Below, in pieces: positions 7,855 through 15,740 of a stretch of DNA of 47,915 nucleotides; position 1 is the stretch's first letter, and every line of letters starts with the position of its first letter. The notes below the pieces were generated by a model that saw nothing but the letters and a program-made list of their open reading frames with translations, did not search any database and was not told where the DNA came from. Origin of the DNA: Armatimonadota bacterium (GTDB lineage: Bacteria > Armatimonadota > Hebobacteria > GCA-020354555 > CP070648); contig CP070648.1 in the NCBI GenBank assembly GCA_020354555.1, forward strand, positions 4,417,033-4,464,947. Reading direction: 5' to 3'. The translations under genes and the position numbers were made by a program.

Positions 7855-9462
7855 TCACGGTGACGCGATACCTGCGCCGCGCCCCCGCAGCACCCGGCCC
7901 GGCAGCGCGCCGGTCAGCGCGCCGTCGCGCGCGACGATGCGCCCGTTGACCCAGACCCCCTTGATCCCCTGCGGCGGCTGGATCGGATCCTCGTACGTCG
8001 CCCGGTCCGCGATGCTCTCGGGGTCGAAGAGCACCAGATCCGCGTGCGCGCCCCGGCGCAGCACCCCGCGATCCGTCAGCCCCAGCCGCCGCGCGGGCAG
8101 CCAGGTCATCTTCCGTATCGCTTCGCCGAGCCCGATGACTTTCCGCTCGCGGACGTAATGGCCGAGCACGCGCGGGAACGTCCCGAACGCGCGCGGGTGG
8201 GGCTTGCCCCGCGCCCGCGGGCCGGCCGTCGCGCGCGCGGACGCGTCGCTGCCGACCATGACCGCGGGATGTTTCATCACCCGCTCGATATCCTTCTCAC
8301 ACATCGCGAAGCGCACCATGGACACGTGCCCGCGCTCGCGCACGATGAGTTCGATGACCGCCTCGGGTTCGCTCATCTCCAGCTGCCGCGCCGCCTGCGG
8401 CACGGTCAGCCCCTCGGCCCAACGATTCCCGTCGGCCTTGACCTGGGCGATGCGGACCTGCTCCCATGCCTCGGGCGGCAAGCCTTGGAAGTCCGCCGCG
8501 GCGCGCCGCCGCGTGTCCGCATCGAGCAAGCGGCGGCCCGCCGCCTCCGCCCCACCCTCCTGCGCCCACTCCGGCAGCAGCACGTACAGGCCGGTGCTCG
8601 TCGCGGTGTAGGGATACTGATCGGCGGCGACGTCCATGCCCGCCTGCCGCGCGAAGTCGAGCAGCGCCAGGCTGTGTTCGACCAGGCCCCAATTCGCCTC
8701 GCCGCACACCTTGTGGTGCGCGAGCTGTACCGCGCACCCGCTGCGACGGCCGACTTCGAGCGCTTCCCCGACCGCGTCGAGCAGTTGTCCCCTCTCGTCG
8801 CGCAGGTGGGTGGCGTAGAAGCCGCCCACCGCTCCCGCCGCGCGGCATACCTCGCCGATTTCGGCCGCGTCTGCAGACGTCTGCGGCGGGTAGATGAGCC
8901 CGCTCGACACGCCCACCGCGCCGGCACTCATGGCCGCGGCCACCTCGGCCTGCATGACACGGATCTCCTGCTGCGACGCCGGGCGCTGCTCGTAGCCCAT
9001 CACCGCCGCCCGCACATTGCCGTATCCGACCAGGCATGCGAAGTTGAGCCCAATCCCGCCGGCTTCCAGGAGCGCCAAGAACTCCGCCAGCGTCTCCCAC
9101 GTCACCGCCATGCCGAAGTCCGCCAGCTCGGCTTCGGCCTCGGCGCGTACCGCGTCCACCATCGGCGCGGGCGACCCCCCGCAGTTGCCGCCGACCTCCG
9201 TCGTCACCCCCTGCAGCACTTTGCTTTCGGCATGCGGCGCCGCGAGGAGCAGGTAGTCGGAGTGGCCGTGGATATCAATGAACCCGGGCGCCAGTGCAAG
9301 CCCCTCGCAGTCAATGACCTCATGCGCGCGCGCCCCCTCGGCGTCGCCGACGAACGCGATGCGGTCACCGGCCACGCCGACATCGGCCGAGAACGGGGTG
9401 GTGGCCGTGCCGTCGATCACCCTGGTCTTGCGAAAAAGGAATGTGAGTTCTGATGCTGCCAT
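7855..9462 (-). CDS. N-acyl-D-amino-acid deacylase (D-aminoacylase) family
   Basis: 535 residues of the amidohydrolase superfamily. H65-G-H67 sits in FIDIHGHSDY. The cysteine of VGGNCGGSPAP (C94) matches the metal-bridging Cys of D-aminoacylases. Later segments ATHLRDERGQ, VQLAHHK and VMVGSDAS supply the remaining His and Asp. The C-terminal composite beta domain contains HADLVLFDP. It hydrolyses an N-acyl or similar amide (D-amino acid, or in some relatives a dihydropyrimidine-like substrate). The family does not fix the substrate. There is no strong ribosome-binding site before the ATG. It lies 58 bases after the sulfatase in the same minus-strand run. Cytoplasmic, no signal peptide. Confidence 0.85.
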   Translation of the reverse strand: MAASELTFLFRKTRVIDGTATTPFSADVGVAGDRIAFVGDAEGARAHEVIDCEGLALAPGFIDIHGHSDYLLLAAPHAESKVLQGVTTEVGGNCGGSPAPMVDAVRAEAEAELADFGMAVTWETLAEFLALLEAGGIGLNFACLVGYGNVRAAVMGYEQRPASQQEIRVMQAEVAAAMSAGAVGVSSGLIYPPQTSADAAEIGEVCRAAGAVGGFYATHLRDERGQLLDAVGEALEVGRRSGCAVQLAHHKVCGEANWGLVEHSLALLDFARQAGMDVAADQYPYTATSTGLYVLLPEWAQEGGAEAAGRRLLDADTRRRAAADFQGLPPEAWEQVRIAQVKADGNRWAEGLTVPQAARQLEMSEPEAVIELIVRERGHVSMVRFAMCEKDIERVMKHPAVMVGSDASARATAGPRARGKPHPRAFGTFPRVLGHYVRERKVIGLGEAIRKMTWLPARRLGLTDRGVLRRGAHADLVLFDPESIADRATYEDPIQPPQGIKGVWVNGRIVARDGALTGALPGRVLRGRGAGIASP

Positions 9463-9520
9463 GGGTGCGTCGCGCGTCTGACACCGGGCCGCGCTGCCTG
9501 CTGCCAGCCGCGCGGATGAT

Positions 9521-10924
9521 TCACCTCAAGTCGAAGTTCCAGCGCAGCAGCGGGTCGCCGACCCGCTCCATCCACTCCGCCAGTCTATCCTTCATCTGCC
9601 GCAGCGGGTCGGCGTAGTCCGCGTCCTCCGCCAGGTTGCGCAGCTCGAATGGATCCGCGCGCTCGTCGTACAGTTCGTCCAGACCATCGGGGTAATAGAC
9701 GTACTTCCAGTCGTCGTCACGCACCATGCGCAGCGAGCACAGCGAGTACTCGTCCCCGTGGAACTGCGAGTAGATGCTGTCCGGCCAGTCGGGCTGCTCC
9801 CCGCACAGCCATGACGCGAGGGATCTCCCGTCACGCGAGCCGAGCGCCTCGACGCCCGCCGCCTCCAGCAGCGTCGCGGGCACATCAATCGCGCTCACGT
9901 ACGCCTCGCACACCGCGCCTTGCTGCGACACACCCGGCCAGCGCATCACGAGCGGGATGCGATACAGCTCCTCGTACATGATCGCGCCCTTGTTGAAAAT
10001 CTTGTGGCTGCCGGAGAGGTCGCCGTGGTCCGTGGTGAAGACGACCAGGGTATCGTCGCTCATGCCGAGGCCGTCCAGGGCTGCCAGTATGCGCCCGATC
10101 TCGTGGTCTATCAAGCTGGTCAGCGCAAAGTACCGCGCGACGTACACGCGCCACTGCTCCCACGGCGCGTCAATCCCGTTGCGCAGCACCGCGTAGCGCC
10201 AGTGCGAGCGCGGCTTGCCCTCGAATGTCTCGTCGAAGTTGCCCCACGGCGGGATCGTTTCGGGATCGTACCTCGCCGCCCACTCCGGCGGCACGTAGCA
10301 CGGGAAGTGCGGCCCTTCGAACGAGCAGACCAGAAAGAATGGCTGCGCATCATCTCGCTTGTAGCGTTCGAGCGCCTCGATCGTGCGCGAGGCGAGGAAC
10401 GCGGGCCGCAGTTGATCCCCGCGCGCGTTGGTGATCGCGGCCCAGGGCATGTCGCGGCCGCGCCGCACGCGGCCGACCGGGTCGGTCAGCTCCTGCCCGA
10501 AGCCGGTGCTGCGCAAGTACTCGCCGAAGCCGCGGCCTTCGATGTACTCCGTGTCCGCGAAGCCGCGCTCGGCCGCCTTCGCGGCCGACCCGATGTGCCA
10601 TTTCCCGATGTACCCGCAGCGGTAGCCGCCGCGCGACAAGGCCTCGCTGATCGTCGGCACCTCGTCGCGCAGCTCCGGGCATACCGAGTCCTTGGCGTGC
10701 GTGTTATTGAGCATGCGATGGTTGTGCGCCCACAGGCCGGTGAGCAGCGACGCGCGCGCCGGCGAGCAGATGCCGACGGAGGAATAGTGCTTGACGAAGT
10801 TGACGCCGGATTCCGCCAGCGCGTCGGTGTGCGGCGTCCGGGAGATCTCGCTGCCGCAGCAGCCGGTGGCGTCGAACCGCTGCTGATCGGTCATGATGAA
10901 CAGGATGTTCGGTCGGTCGGGCAT
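9521..10924 (-). CDS. Sulfatase, formylglycine (CxPxR) type
   Basis: 467 residues of the alkaline-phosphatase-like sulfatase family. The N-terminal metal motif is NILFIMTDQQRFDAT. The activation motif is C53-S-P-A-R57 within GICSPARASLLTG, where the Cys is converted to formylglycine in active enzymes. A later metal site is VVFTTDHGDLSGSH. It should remove sulfate esters from a sugar or other conjugate. No formylglycine-generating enzyme or rSAM maturase is in the window. There is no signal peptide, so it is probably cytoplasmic and acts on imported small substrates. This fits the MFS transporter upstream in the same run. It starts 24 bases after the PHP gene stop. Confidence 0.92.
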   Translation of the reverse strand: MPDRPNILFIMTDQQRFDATGCCGSEISRTPHTDALAESGVNFVKHYSSVGICSPARASLLTGLWAHNHRMLNNTHAKDSVCPELRDEVPTISEALSRGGYRCGYIGKWHIGSAAKAAERGFADTEYIEGRGFGEYLRSTGFGQELTDPVGRVRRGRDMPWAAITNARGDQLRPAFLASRTIEALERYKRDDAQPFFLVCSFEGPHFPCYVPPEWAARYDPETIPPWGNFDETFEGKPRSHWRYAVLRNGIDAPWEQWRVYVARYFALTSLIDHEIGRILAALDGLGMSDDTLVVFTTDHGDLSGSHKIFNKGAIMYEELYRIPLVMRWPGVSQQGAVCEAYVSAIDVPATLLEAAGVEALGSRDGRSLASWLCGEQPDWPDSIYSQFHGDEYSLCSLRMVRDDDWKYVYYPDGLDELYDERADPFELRNLAEDADYADPLRQMKDRLAEWMERVGDPLLRWNFDLR

Positions 10925-10948
10925 TGTCGCGAAATCCGGGTCGGCAAT

Positions 10949-11866
10949 CTACTTATCCGAGCCCACCATCACCGGCTGGGTGTACACCTTGCGCCCGTCG
11001 GCGTCCTCGACCTCCGCGCGGACGTAGATCTCGTCTCCGCGCACCGCGTACGACGCCTCGCCGCTCCCGCGATTGGCGCGCGCCAGTTGCTCCCCGCCGC
11101 GGCCGATGAAGCGGATCACCCTCGCGCCGTCGGCGGCGACTCGGTATTCGCTCCCCGCCTTCCCCTCCCCCCGGTTGACGTCCAGCACGAGAGCCGCGCA
11201 GCCCTCCTGCACCGCGATGAATTCGCCCCGGCGCAGCGCCTCCAGCACCGGCCACTGCTCCAACTTCCCGGCACGCACCTCGACGTAGCCGAAGCGCCCG
11301 AGGTGGCTGATGTGGTGGATGTCGGTCGCCTTCGAGCCGTAGAGCACCATCCCCTCCGCGAGCGCCTGGTCCCACAGCCGCACGGCGAAGACGACCTCCT
11401 CCGCCTTGCGCTCCTCCTCGTTGGCGTGGATCTCGATGATCCGCGCTCCCCGCGCGACGGCGTCGCGGATGTCATCCATCTCCCAGCGCCGGTCGGCGGG
11501 GTGGTTGATGCGAATCAGCGCCTTCGGAATCCGCTCGTTGATCTTGTCGAAGCCCTCGGGGACATGCCAGTAATCGGTTTCCGTGTCGGGGAACGGGATA
11601 TGATTCGGCGCGATGCTGAGGTGGGCGTACTTGTCGGCACGCGAGAGGAACGCCTGCTCCGAGCCGTGGATGACCAGGAAGTCCGGCCGAGTCAGCGACC
11701 CCTGCGGCGGGATTATCTCCACCGGCTCCATGTCCTTGTACTCCAGGATCACGAAGTCATACCCCAGCTCCTGCAGCATGGGGATCGTGTCCGCCACCGG
11801 CACCTGCTTGACCCAGTGGTAGTGAATGTCGCCCTTGTACCAGGTGGAACCTCCGGCTGTGCGCAT
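10949..11866 (-). CDS. PHP-domain metal-dependent phosphoesterase-like
   Basis: 305 residues. PHP-type motifs are visible: KGDIHYHW near the N-terminus, a central IHGSE, RINHPADRRW, and a late GSKATDIHH. These would supply a multi-metal site. The last ~80 residues form a separate beta-rich region (VIRFIGRGGE, EIYVRAEVEDADGRKVYTQP) of the kind often appended to PHP proteins. The substrate could be a phosphoester, or the domain may act as a general hydrolase. The frame starts with GTG at 11872, but the ATG at 11866 has GGA 7 bases upstream and is preferred. It sits between the MFS transporter gene (127 bases upstream) and the sulfatase in one direction. Confidence 0.8.
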   Translation of the reverse strand: MRTAGGSTWYKGDIHYHWVKQVPVADTIPMLQELGYDFVILEYKDMEPVEIIPPQGSLTRPDFLVIHGSEQAFLSRADKYAHLSIAPNHIPFPDTETDYWHVPEGFDKINERIPKALIRINHPADRRWEMDDIRDAVARGARIIEIHANEEERKAEEVVFAVRLWDQALAEGMVLYGSKATDIHHISHLGRFGYVEVRAGKLEQWPVLEALRRGEFIAVQEGCAALVLDVNRGEGKAGSEYRVAADGARVIRFIGRGGEQLARANRGSGEASYAVRGDEIYVRAEVEDADGRKVYTQPVMVGSDK

Positions 11867-11993
11867 CAACACGTCCTTTCGCTTGGTTTGCTCATCATCC
11901 CCAGCGGGTTTGACTTTGACGGCGCGAGCACGGGCTCCTGCACCAGCGGGCGCGTGGCTTGACGCATTCCAGGGAAGGCAGCGCGCGGATCCC

Positions 11994-13244
11994 TCACGTT
12001 GCGCCCGGCTGCTCGACTCGAGCGCGGAACGCGATCAGATACACGACGGCGGACGAGACCACGGAGGCGGCGGCGACGAGGTACGCCGATGCAAGGCCCC
12101 ACGCGGCCGCGATTGCGAGCCCGACCAGCGGGCCGCACGCTGACCCGAGGTCGAGCAGCGTCACGTAGGTGCTGACGAATCGGGCCCGGTCGCGATCGGT
12201 CGTCAGGTCCCTCACCGTTGCATCGAGCGCGGGCGCGACCGCCGCCGCGGCGACCGCCAGCAGCAACACCGCGCCGACGATCAGCGCCAGGTGCGTCGTT
12301 CCCGCGAGCAGCACGTGGCACGCGATCGCGACCAGCAACGCCGCCACGATGACGAGCCGCCTGCCCAAGACATCCGAGGCGTGCCCGAACACGGGCGAGA
12401 GCACCAGCGACAATCCCGGCCGCACGCCGATCAGGATGCCGGTCAGCGACGCTACGCCAAGCGTGAGGCCGAGCACCGGGATCGTCGCCCCGAGGCGCAC
12501 CAGCAGGAGCCGGCCAAGGGTGGCGACGACGATGCTGCTGATCGCGAACAGGCTGCAGAAGCCGACCCAGCAGACCGCGACGCGGCGCGCTCGCAGCAGC
12601 CGCGCGTGGGCAGGCGGGTCGTCCGTCGCATACTCCGCGATATCCCCGTCGGCGATCGCGTCCGGGTCCGCGATTGCGCTCGTCGGTTCGCAGCGGGCGC
12701 CGCGCGGCGGCGGACGGCGTGCGGCAACGGCGGCGCCGGTGAGGCCGATCGCCGCGAACGCAAACAGCGCGCGGCTGAAGCCGATCGCATCCGTCAGCAC
12801 ACCGCCAAGGACGCTGCCGGCGAGGGTCCCGATGCGAACGATGGACTGCGAGGTGCCCATCACGCGGCCGATGTTGGAGGAAGACGAGGTCTCGTACGCG
12901 GTCTGGTACCATTCCAGCCGCAGGAACGACCAGCAGAAACCCCATAGGATGCGCAGCATGAGGAAGGCGAAAAAGCCCCGCGCGACGCCGTAGCCCGCCG
13001 TGATCGCCGCGCCGACGATCAGCGCGGCGAAGAACGGGATGCGCCGCCCGTGCTTGTCGCAGATGCGGCCCGCCCACGTGTTGGTCAGCAAGCGCACGAA
13101 GCGGTTGGCGGAGAGGATGACGCCGAGCAGACCCACACTCACCCCCACCGATTCCGCGCGCGACGGGAGCACCGCGTACATCGTGGCATCGCCCAACAGC
13201 GACAGCGCCACCGCCGCCGCCACCGCGAGCAGCCGCGCTTCCAT
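11994..13244 (-). CDS. MFS transporter
   Basis: About 416 residues with 12 hydrophobic segments. The motif-A-like loop NTWAGRICDKHGRR between helices 2 and 3 and the RLEWYQTAYE region fit the Major Facilitator Superfamily. An internal hydrophilic stretch (about residues 185-225, rich in Arg, Asp and Glu) is the usual central loop between the two six-helix bundles. The longer frame to 13343 would overlap the epimerase gene. The ATG at 13244 is 17 bases past that gene's stop and begins the first helix. Its ribosome-binding site (GAGG, short spacing) is weak, consistent with coupled translation. It probably imports or exports the small molecule handled by the neighbouring hydrolases; direction and substrate are unknown. 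Confidence 0.88.
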   Translation of the reverse strand: MEARLLAVAAAVALSLLGDATMYAVLPSRAESVGVSVGLLGVILSANRFVRLLTNTWAGRICDKHGRRIPFFAALIVGAAITAGYGVARGFFAFLMLRILWGFCWSFLRLEWYQTAYETSSSSNIGRVMGTSQSIVRIGTLAGSVLGGVLTDAIGFSRALFAFAAIGLTGAAVAARRPPPRGARCEPTSAIADPDAIADGDIAEYATDDPPAHARLLRARRVAVCWVGFCSLFAISSIVVATLGRLLLVRLGATIPVLGLTLGVASLTGILIGVRPGLSLVLSPVFGHASDVLGRRLVIVAALLVAIACHVLLAGTTHLALIVGAVLLLAVAAAAVAPALDATVRDLTTDRDRARFVSTYVTLLDLGSACGPLVGLAIAAAWGLASAYLVAAASVVSSAVVYLIAFRARVEQPGAT

Positions 13245-13261
13245 GCCCTCGACCAGCGCCG

Positions 13262-14161
13262 CTAATCGCCGACGTACCACCGCTGCTCCATCGTCAGCGT
13301 TCCGCCCCACAGCCCGCGCAGCATCTCGCGCGCCTCCGCGCACACCGCGATCACCTGCGCGATGTCATTGCCCTGCAGCTCGAACACGATCGGTCCGCGA
13401 AAACCCACCTTGCGTACCGCCGCCGCCACCGCCGGATAGTCAATCACATTGTTGCGGTTCACCGGCACGTGCTCCATGAACCCGCCCCAGTAGTGAACGA
13501 CCCCGTTGAAGTGGATCTCCACGAGCCGGTCGGCGAATTCCTCGATCAGCGCCGCCGGGTCAACACCCTGCATCGCCGTATGACCGAGGTCAATGTTGAC
13601 GCCCATGTCCGGCACTTCCGCGAACACGCGGCGCAGCCGCCCGACCGCGCCGGTCTCGTACCCCACGCGCAGAGCGCGCCGCTCCGCGTACTCGACCGCC
13701 CGCCGCGCAAACGAAACCTCGTGCGCGAGCAGCTCCTCCTCGGGCCGAATGAAGCCCGGCGTCGCGTGGCCGGAATGAAAGGTGACGATCTCGACCCCCA
13801 GGTCTATGGCGAGGTCCATGCACTCGAAGTACTGGCGCACGGACTCCTCGCGGATGCCGCGATTCGCCGACGCGATGTTGAGGTCGAGATGCGGCGCGTG
13901 AACCGTGCTGAAGCGGAATCCCGCCAGGCGCTGCCGCAGCACCTGGCGCTGCTCGGGGAGAAACTCGCGCGGCCACAGGCCGACGTTGGGGATGTTGTGC
14001 GGGTGGCCGATTTGCGCCTGCGCATCGGCGGGCACGATCTCGAATCCGGCAAATCCCGCGTCGAGCACCGCGTCCGCCGCCTGCTCGAGCGTCTCGCCGT
14101 GGGTCGCCGGCATGAAGTGCGTCGAAATGCCGAACTGCTCCTCGATACTCTGGTCTGCCAT
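13262..14161 (-). CDS. Sugar phosphate isomerase/epimerase (TIM barrel)
   Basis: 299 residues of the xylose-isomerase-like TIM-barrel family. Barrel motifs in order are AGFEIVPAD, FSTVHAPHLDLN, VEIVTFHSGHATPG, MGVNIDLGHTAM, VEIHFNGVVHYWGGF and GPIVFELQGND. The acidic and His residues are placed as expected for one divalent metal. It is the first gene of the minus-strand run down to 6584, so it probably heads the operon. GAGAG lies upstream of the ATG. It is clearly different from the epimerases at 5580 and 37089, so it is a divergent paralogue rather than a recent copy. Confidence 0.87.
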   Translation of the reverse strand: MADQSIEEQFGISTHFMPATHGETLEQAADAVLDAGFAGFEIVPADAQAQIGHPHNIPNVGLWPREFLPEQRQVLRQRLAGFRFSTVHAPHLDLNIASANRGIREESVRQYFECMDLAIDLGVEIVTFHSGHATPGFIRPEEELLAHEVSFARRAVEYAERRALRVGYETGAVGRLRRVFAEVPDMGVNIDLGHTAMQGVDPAALIEEFADRLVEIHFNGVVHYWGGFMEHVPVNRNNVIDYPAVAAAVRKVGFRGPIVFELQGNDIAQVIAVCAEAREMLRGLWGGTLTMEQRWYVGD

Positions 14162-14255
14162 GCCGCTCTCTTTGCTGTCTGACGCTCCGAGGTCCTTTCG
14201 ACCGGGTTCACCGCCGCTCCTGCGGACGCCGGGTTACCCACACCCGCGGGTGGTC

Positions 14256-14264
14256 TGCTATAAT
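14256..14264 (+). promoter_or_regulatory. Extended -10 promoter, leaderless
   Basis: TGCTATAAT, a perfect extended -10, ends 9 bases before the ATG at 14274. The predicted start point is about 14271, so the transcript would have almost no leader. No good -35 is seen (TTACCC at 14234 is weak, spacer 19), as expected for an extended -10. Confidence 0.65.
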
Positions 14265-14273
14265 CGGGGGGCT

Positions 14274-14618
14274 ATGGATGGCAGTGCAAACCGCCGCGAG
14301 CCGCATGACGTCACGCTGCACGACGTGCGGCAACTCGTCCACCGCCGCATCGAGCGCTACCTGCGGCGCAGCCCGTATCGCTTGTTCCCCGACGAGACAG
14401 TCGTGCGTAGCCTCGTCACCCGCCTCGCGCGCAACCTCGTCGCGCACGGCCGCCAGTACTGCCCGTGCCGCAAAGTCACCGGCGACCGCGCCGCGGACCG
14501 CCCCAACATCTGCCCCTGCCGCACCCACCGCGCCGAGATCGCCCGCGACGGCCACTGTGAATGTCGGTTGTTCGTCAGCCAGGAATTCATCGAGCGCCGG
14601 TCAAACGATAAGCCGTAG
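14274..14618 (+). CDS. Ferredoxin:thioredoxin reductase catalytic-type protein
   Basis: 114 residues. Six cysteines occur in three pairs: C63-P-C65, C80-P-C82 and C95-E-C97, giving CPC-X14-CPC-X12-CEC. The classical plant and cyanobacterial enzyme has CPC-X16-CPC-X8-CHC, with a [4Fe-4S] cluster next to a redox disulfide. By that mapping C63, C80, C82 and C95 would bind the cluster and C65/C97 would form the disulfide. The catalytic-subunit identity is well supported, but the usual His of CHC is Glu96 here. No variable subunit gene is nearby. It probably passes electrons from ferredoxin to a thioredoxin-like protein; the gene 28 bases downstream encodes such a partner. There is no usable Shine-Dalgarno, and it is probably leaderless. 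Confidence 0.85.
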   Translation: MDGSANRREPHDVTLHDVRQLVHRRIERYLRRSPYRLFPDETVVRSLVTRLARNLVAHGRQYCPCRKVTGDRAADRPNICPCRTHRAEIARDGHCECRLFVSQEFIERRSNDKP

Positions 14619-14646
14619 GCAATCTCGGGCGAAGGGAGGAGAAACG

Positions 14647-15177
14647 ATGTCACTCGCGATCGGAGATCAAGCGCCGGACTTCGAACTGCCGGGAGTGGAC
14701 GGACGCAACTACACACTCGCCGACTTCGCGGATATCCCCGTCTTGGCCGTCATCTGGTCGTGCAACCACTGCCCGTACGTCGTCGCTTACGAGGACCGCA
14801 TGGTGCAGCTCCAGCGCGACTACGCCGACAATGGCGTGCAGTTCGTGGCGGTCAATTCCAACGACGAGCGCCGCTACCCGGAGGACGATTTCGATCACAT
14901 GGTCGAGCGCGCCCGCAGCAGGGACTTCAACTTCCCGTATCTGCGCGACGAGGCCCAGACGGCGGCGGAAGCCTACGGCCCGGCCGTGACCCCCGAGGTA
15001 TTCCTCTTCAACGTGGACCGCGAGCTCGTCTATCGCGGGCGCATAGACGACAACCCCGACAACGCGGCGGCGGTGAAGAAGCACGACCTGCGCGAGGCGC
15101 TCGACGCGCTGCTCGCAGGCGAGGCGATACCGACGCCCCAGACCGATGCCGTCGGCTGCAGCGTGAAGTGGAAGTAG
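14647..15177 (+). CDS. Thioredoxin-fold (AhpC/TSA-like redoxin) protein
   Basis: 176 residues. It begins IGDQAPDFELPGVDGRNYTL, the start typical of peroxiredoxin and redoxin folds. It has a C39-N-H-C42 motif in WSCNHCPYV and the conserved FVAVNSNDERRYPEDDF stretch. The CNHCPYV group is a widespread 'thioredoxin family protein' rather than a proven peroxidase. AGGGAGG lies upstream of the ATG. The gene is 28 bases after the FTR-like gene, so the two form an operon in which this protein is the likely electron acceptor or partner. Cys171 in VGCSVKW near the C-terminus is also conserved-looking. Confidence 0.88.
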   Translation: MSLAIGDQAPDFELPGVDGRNYTLADFADIPVLAVIWSCNHCPYVVAYEDRMVQLQRDYADNGVQFVAVNSNDERRYPEDDFDHMVERARSRDFNFPYLRDEAQTAAEAYGPAVTPEVFLFNVDRELVYRGRIDDNPDNAAAVKKHDLREALDALLAGEAIPTPQTDAVGCSVKWK

Positions 15178-15290
15178 GCGGGGTCAACTCAGGCTGAGCA
15201 CAGACGGAAGCAGCTCCTCGCCCCCGACTCGGTGCGACGGAACGGCCTTACGGCGGTGAGCATGGCACGAGGTCTAATGCGGGAGGCGGG

Positions 15291-15312
15291 CGCGCCGCGG
15301 GAGCGCGGCGCG
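15291..15312. terminator. Strong GC hairpin between convergent genes
   Basis: CGCGCCGCG, loop GGAG, CGCGGCGCG: a perfect nine-base-pair all-GC stem. It lies between the stop of the redoxin gene (plus, 15177) and the stop of the small minus-strand gene (15343), so it could end transcription from either side. It has no T-run, so it is not a textbook intrinsic terminator. Confidence 0.5.
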
Positions 15313-15342
15313 GGCTCGGCCGATGCGGGGGCGGCGATCGCC

Positions 15343-15546
15343 TCAGGCGGCTGCCTGAATGATGCTCTGCAGGCCGGAAACGGACTCCTCGATCTCGCTG
15401 ATCTTGTCATTGCAGCGCGCGATAAGCCGATTCGCCTGCGCCAGAGGGTCGGTCCGCTTGCGCCGGATCACCTCAATGGCGACGACCAGGCTCGCGGCGA
15501 ACGCCAGCCCGCCGAGGATCAGCCACTTCTCACCATTCTTTGACAT
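15343..15546 (-). CDS. Small membrane-anchored coiled-coil protein
   Basis: 67 residues, family not recognised. One transmembrane helix (about residues 8-26, WLILGGLAFAASLVVAIEVI) is followed by a basic patch (RRKR) and an amphipathic, probably coiled-coil segment (DPLAQANRLIARCNDKISEI). The ATG has GGAG 8 bases upstream. A possible promoter with TATAAA lies about 65 bases upstream. It is probably an inner-membrane protein with a cytoplasmic helical tail. Codon pattern and start context both support it as a real gene despite its size. Confidence 0.65.
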   Translation of the reverse strand: MSKNGEKWLILGGLAFAASLVVAIEVIRRKRTDPLAQANRLIARCNDKISEIEESVSGLQSIIQAAA

Positions 15547-15611
15547 CGGAGTCGCTCCGCTGTGCAGCCCCCAGACAGAAAACGTCCGCGCAAAGCAACT
15601 GCGCCGACGGT

Positions 15612-15617
15612 TTTATA
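15612..15617 (-). promoter_or_regulatory. Possible -10 element (TATAAA)
   Basis: On the minus strand, TATAAA lies in a locally AT-rich patch 66 bases upstream of the small membrane protein's ATG. The matching -35 (TTAGGG, spacer 16) is poor, so this is a weak call. Confidence 0.35.
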
Positions 15618-15740
15618 CCCGAAACCAGCCCCGCCCTAACATTGTCCGGGCAGCGCTGTGAGCCTCGCGCGCGCTATTCATGCACGCCGCGCCTACCGCC
15701 GGACTGGGTGGCGCGCCAGAGCATCATGAATGAATCCAAG

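Noticed and set aside
7616-7858. 81-residue N-terminal extension of the Gfo/Idh/MocA protein
   Set aside because: The ATG at 7615 has a strong ribosome-binding site and begins the Rossmann fold; the extension lies in repeat DNA.
9920-11962. 680-residue plus-strand open frame opposite the sulfatase and PHP genes
   Set aside because: Shadow of two recognisable genes on the other strand; no domains.
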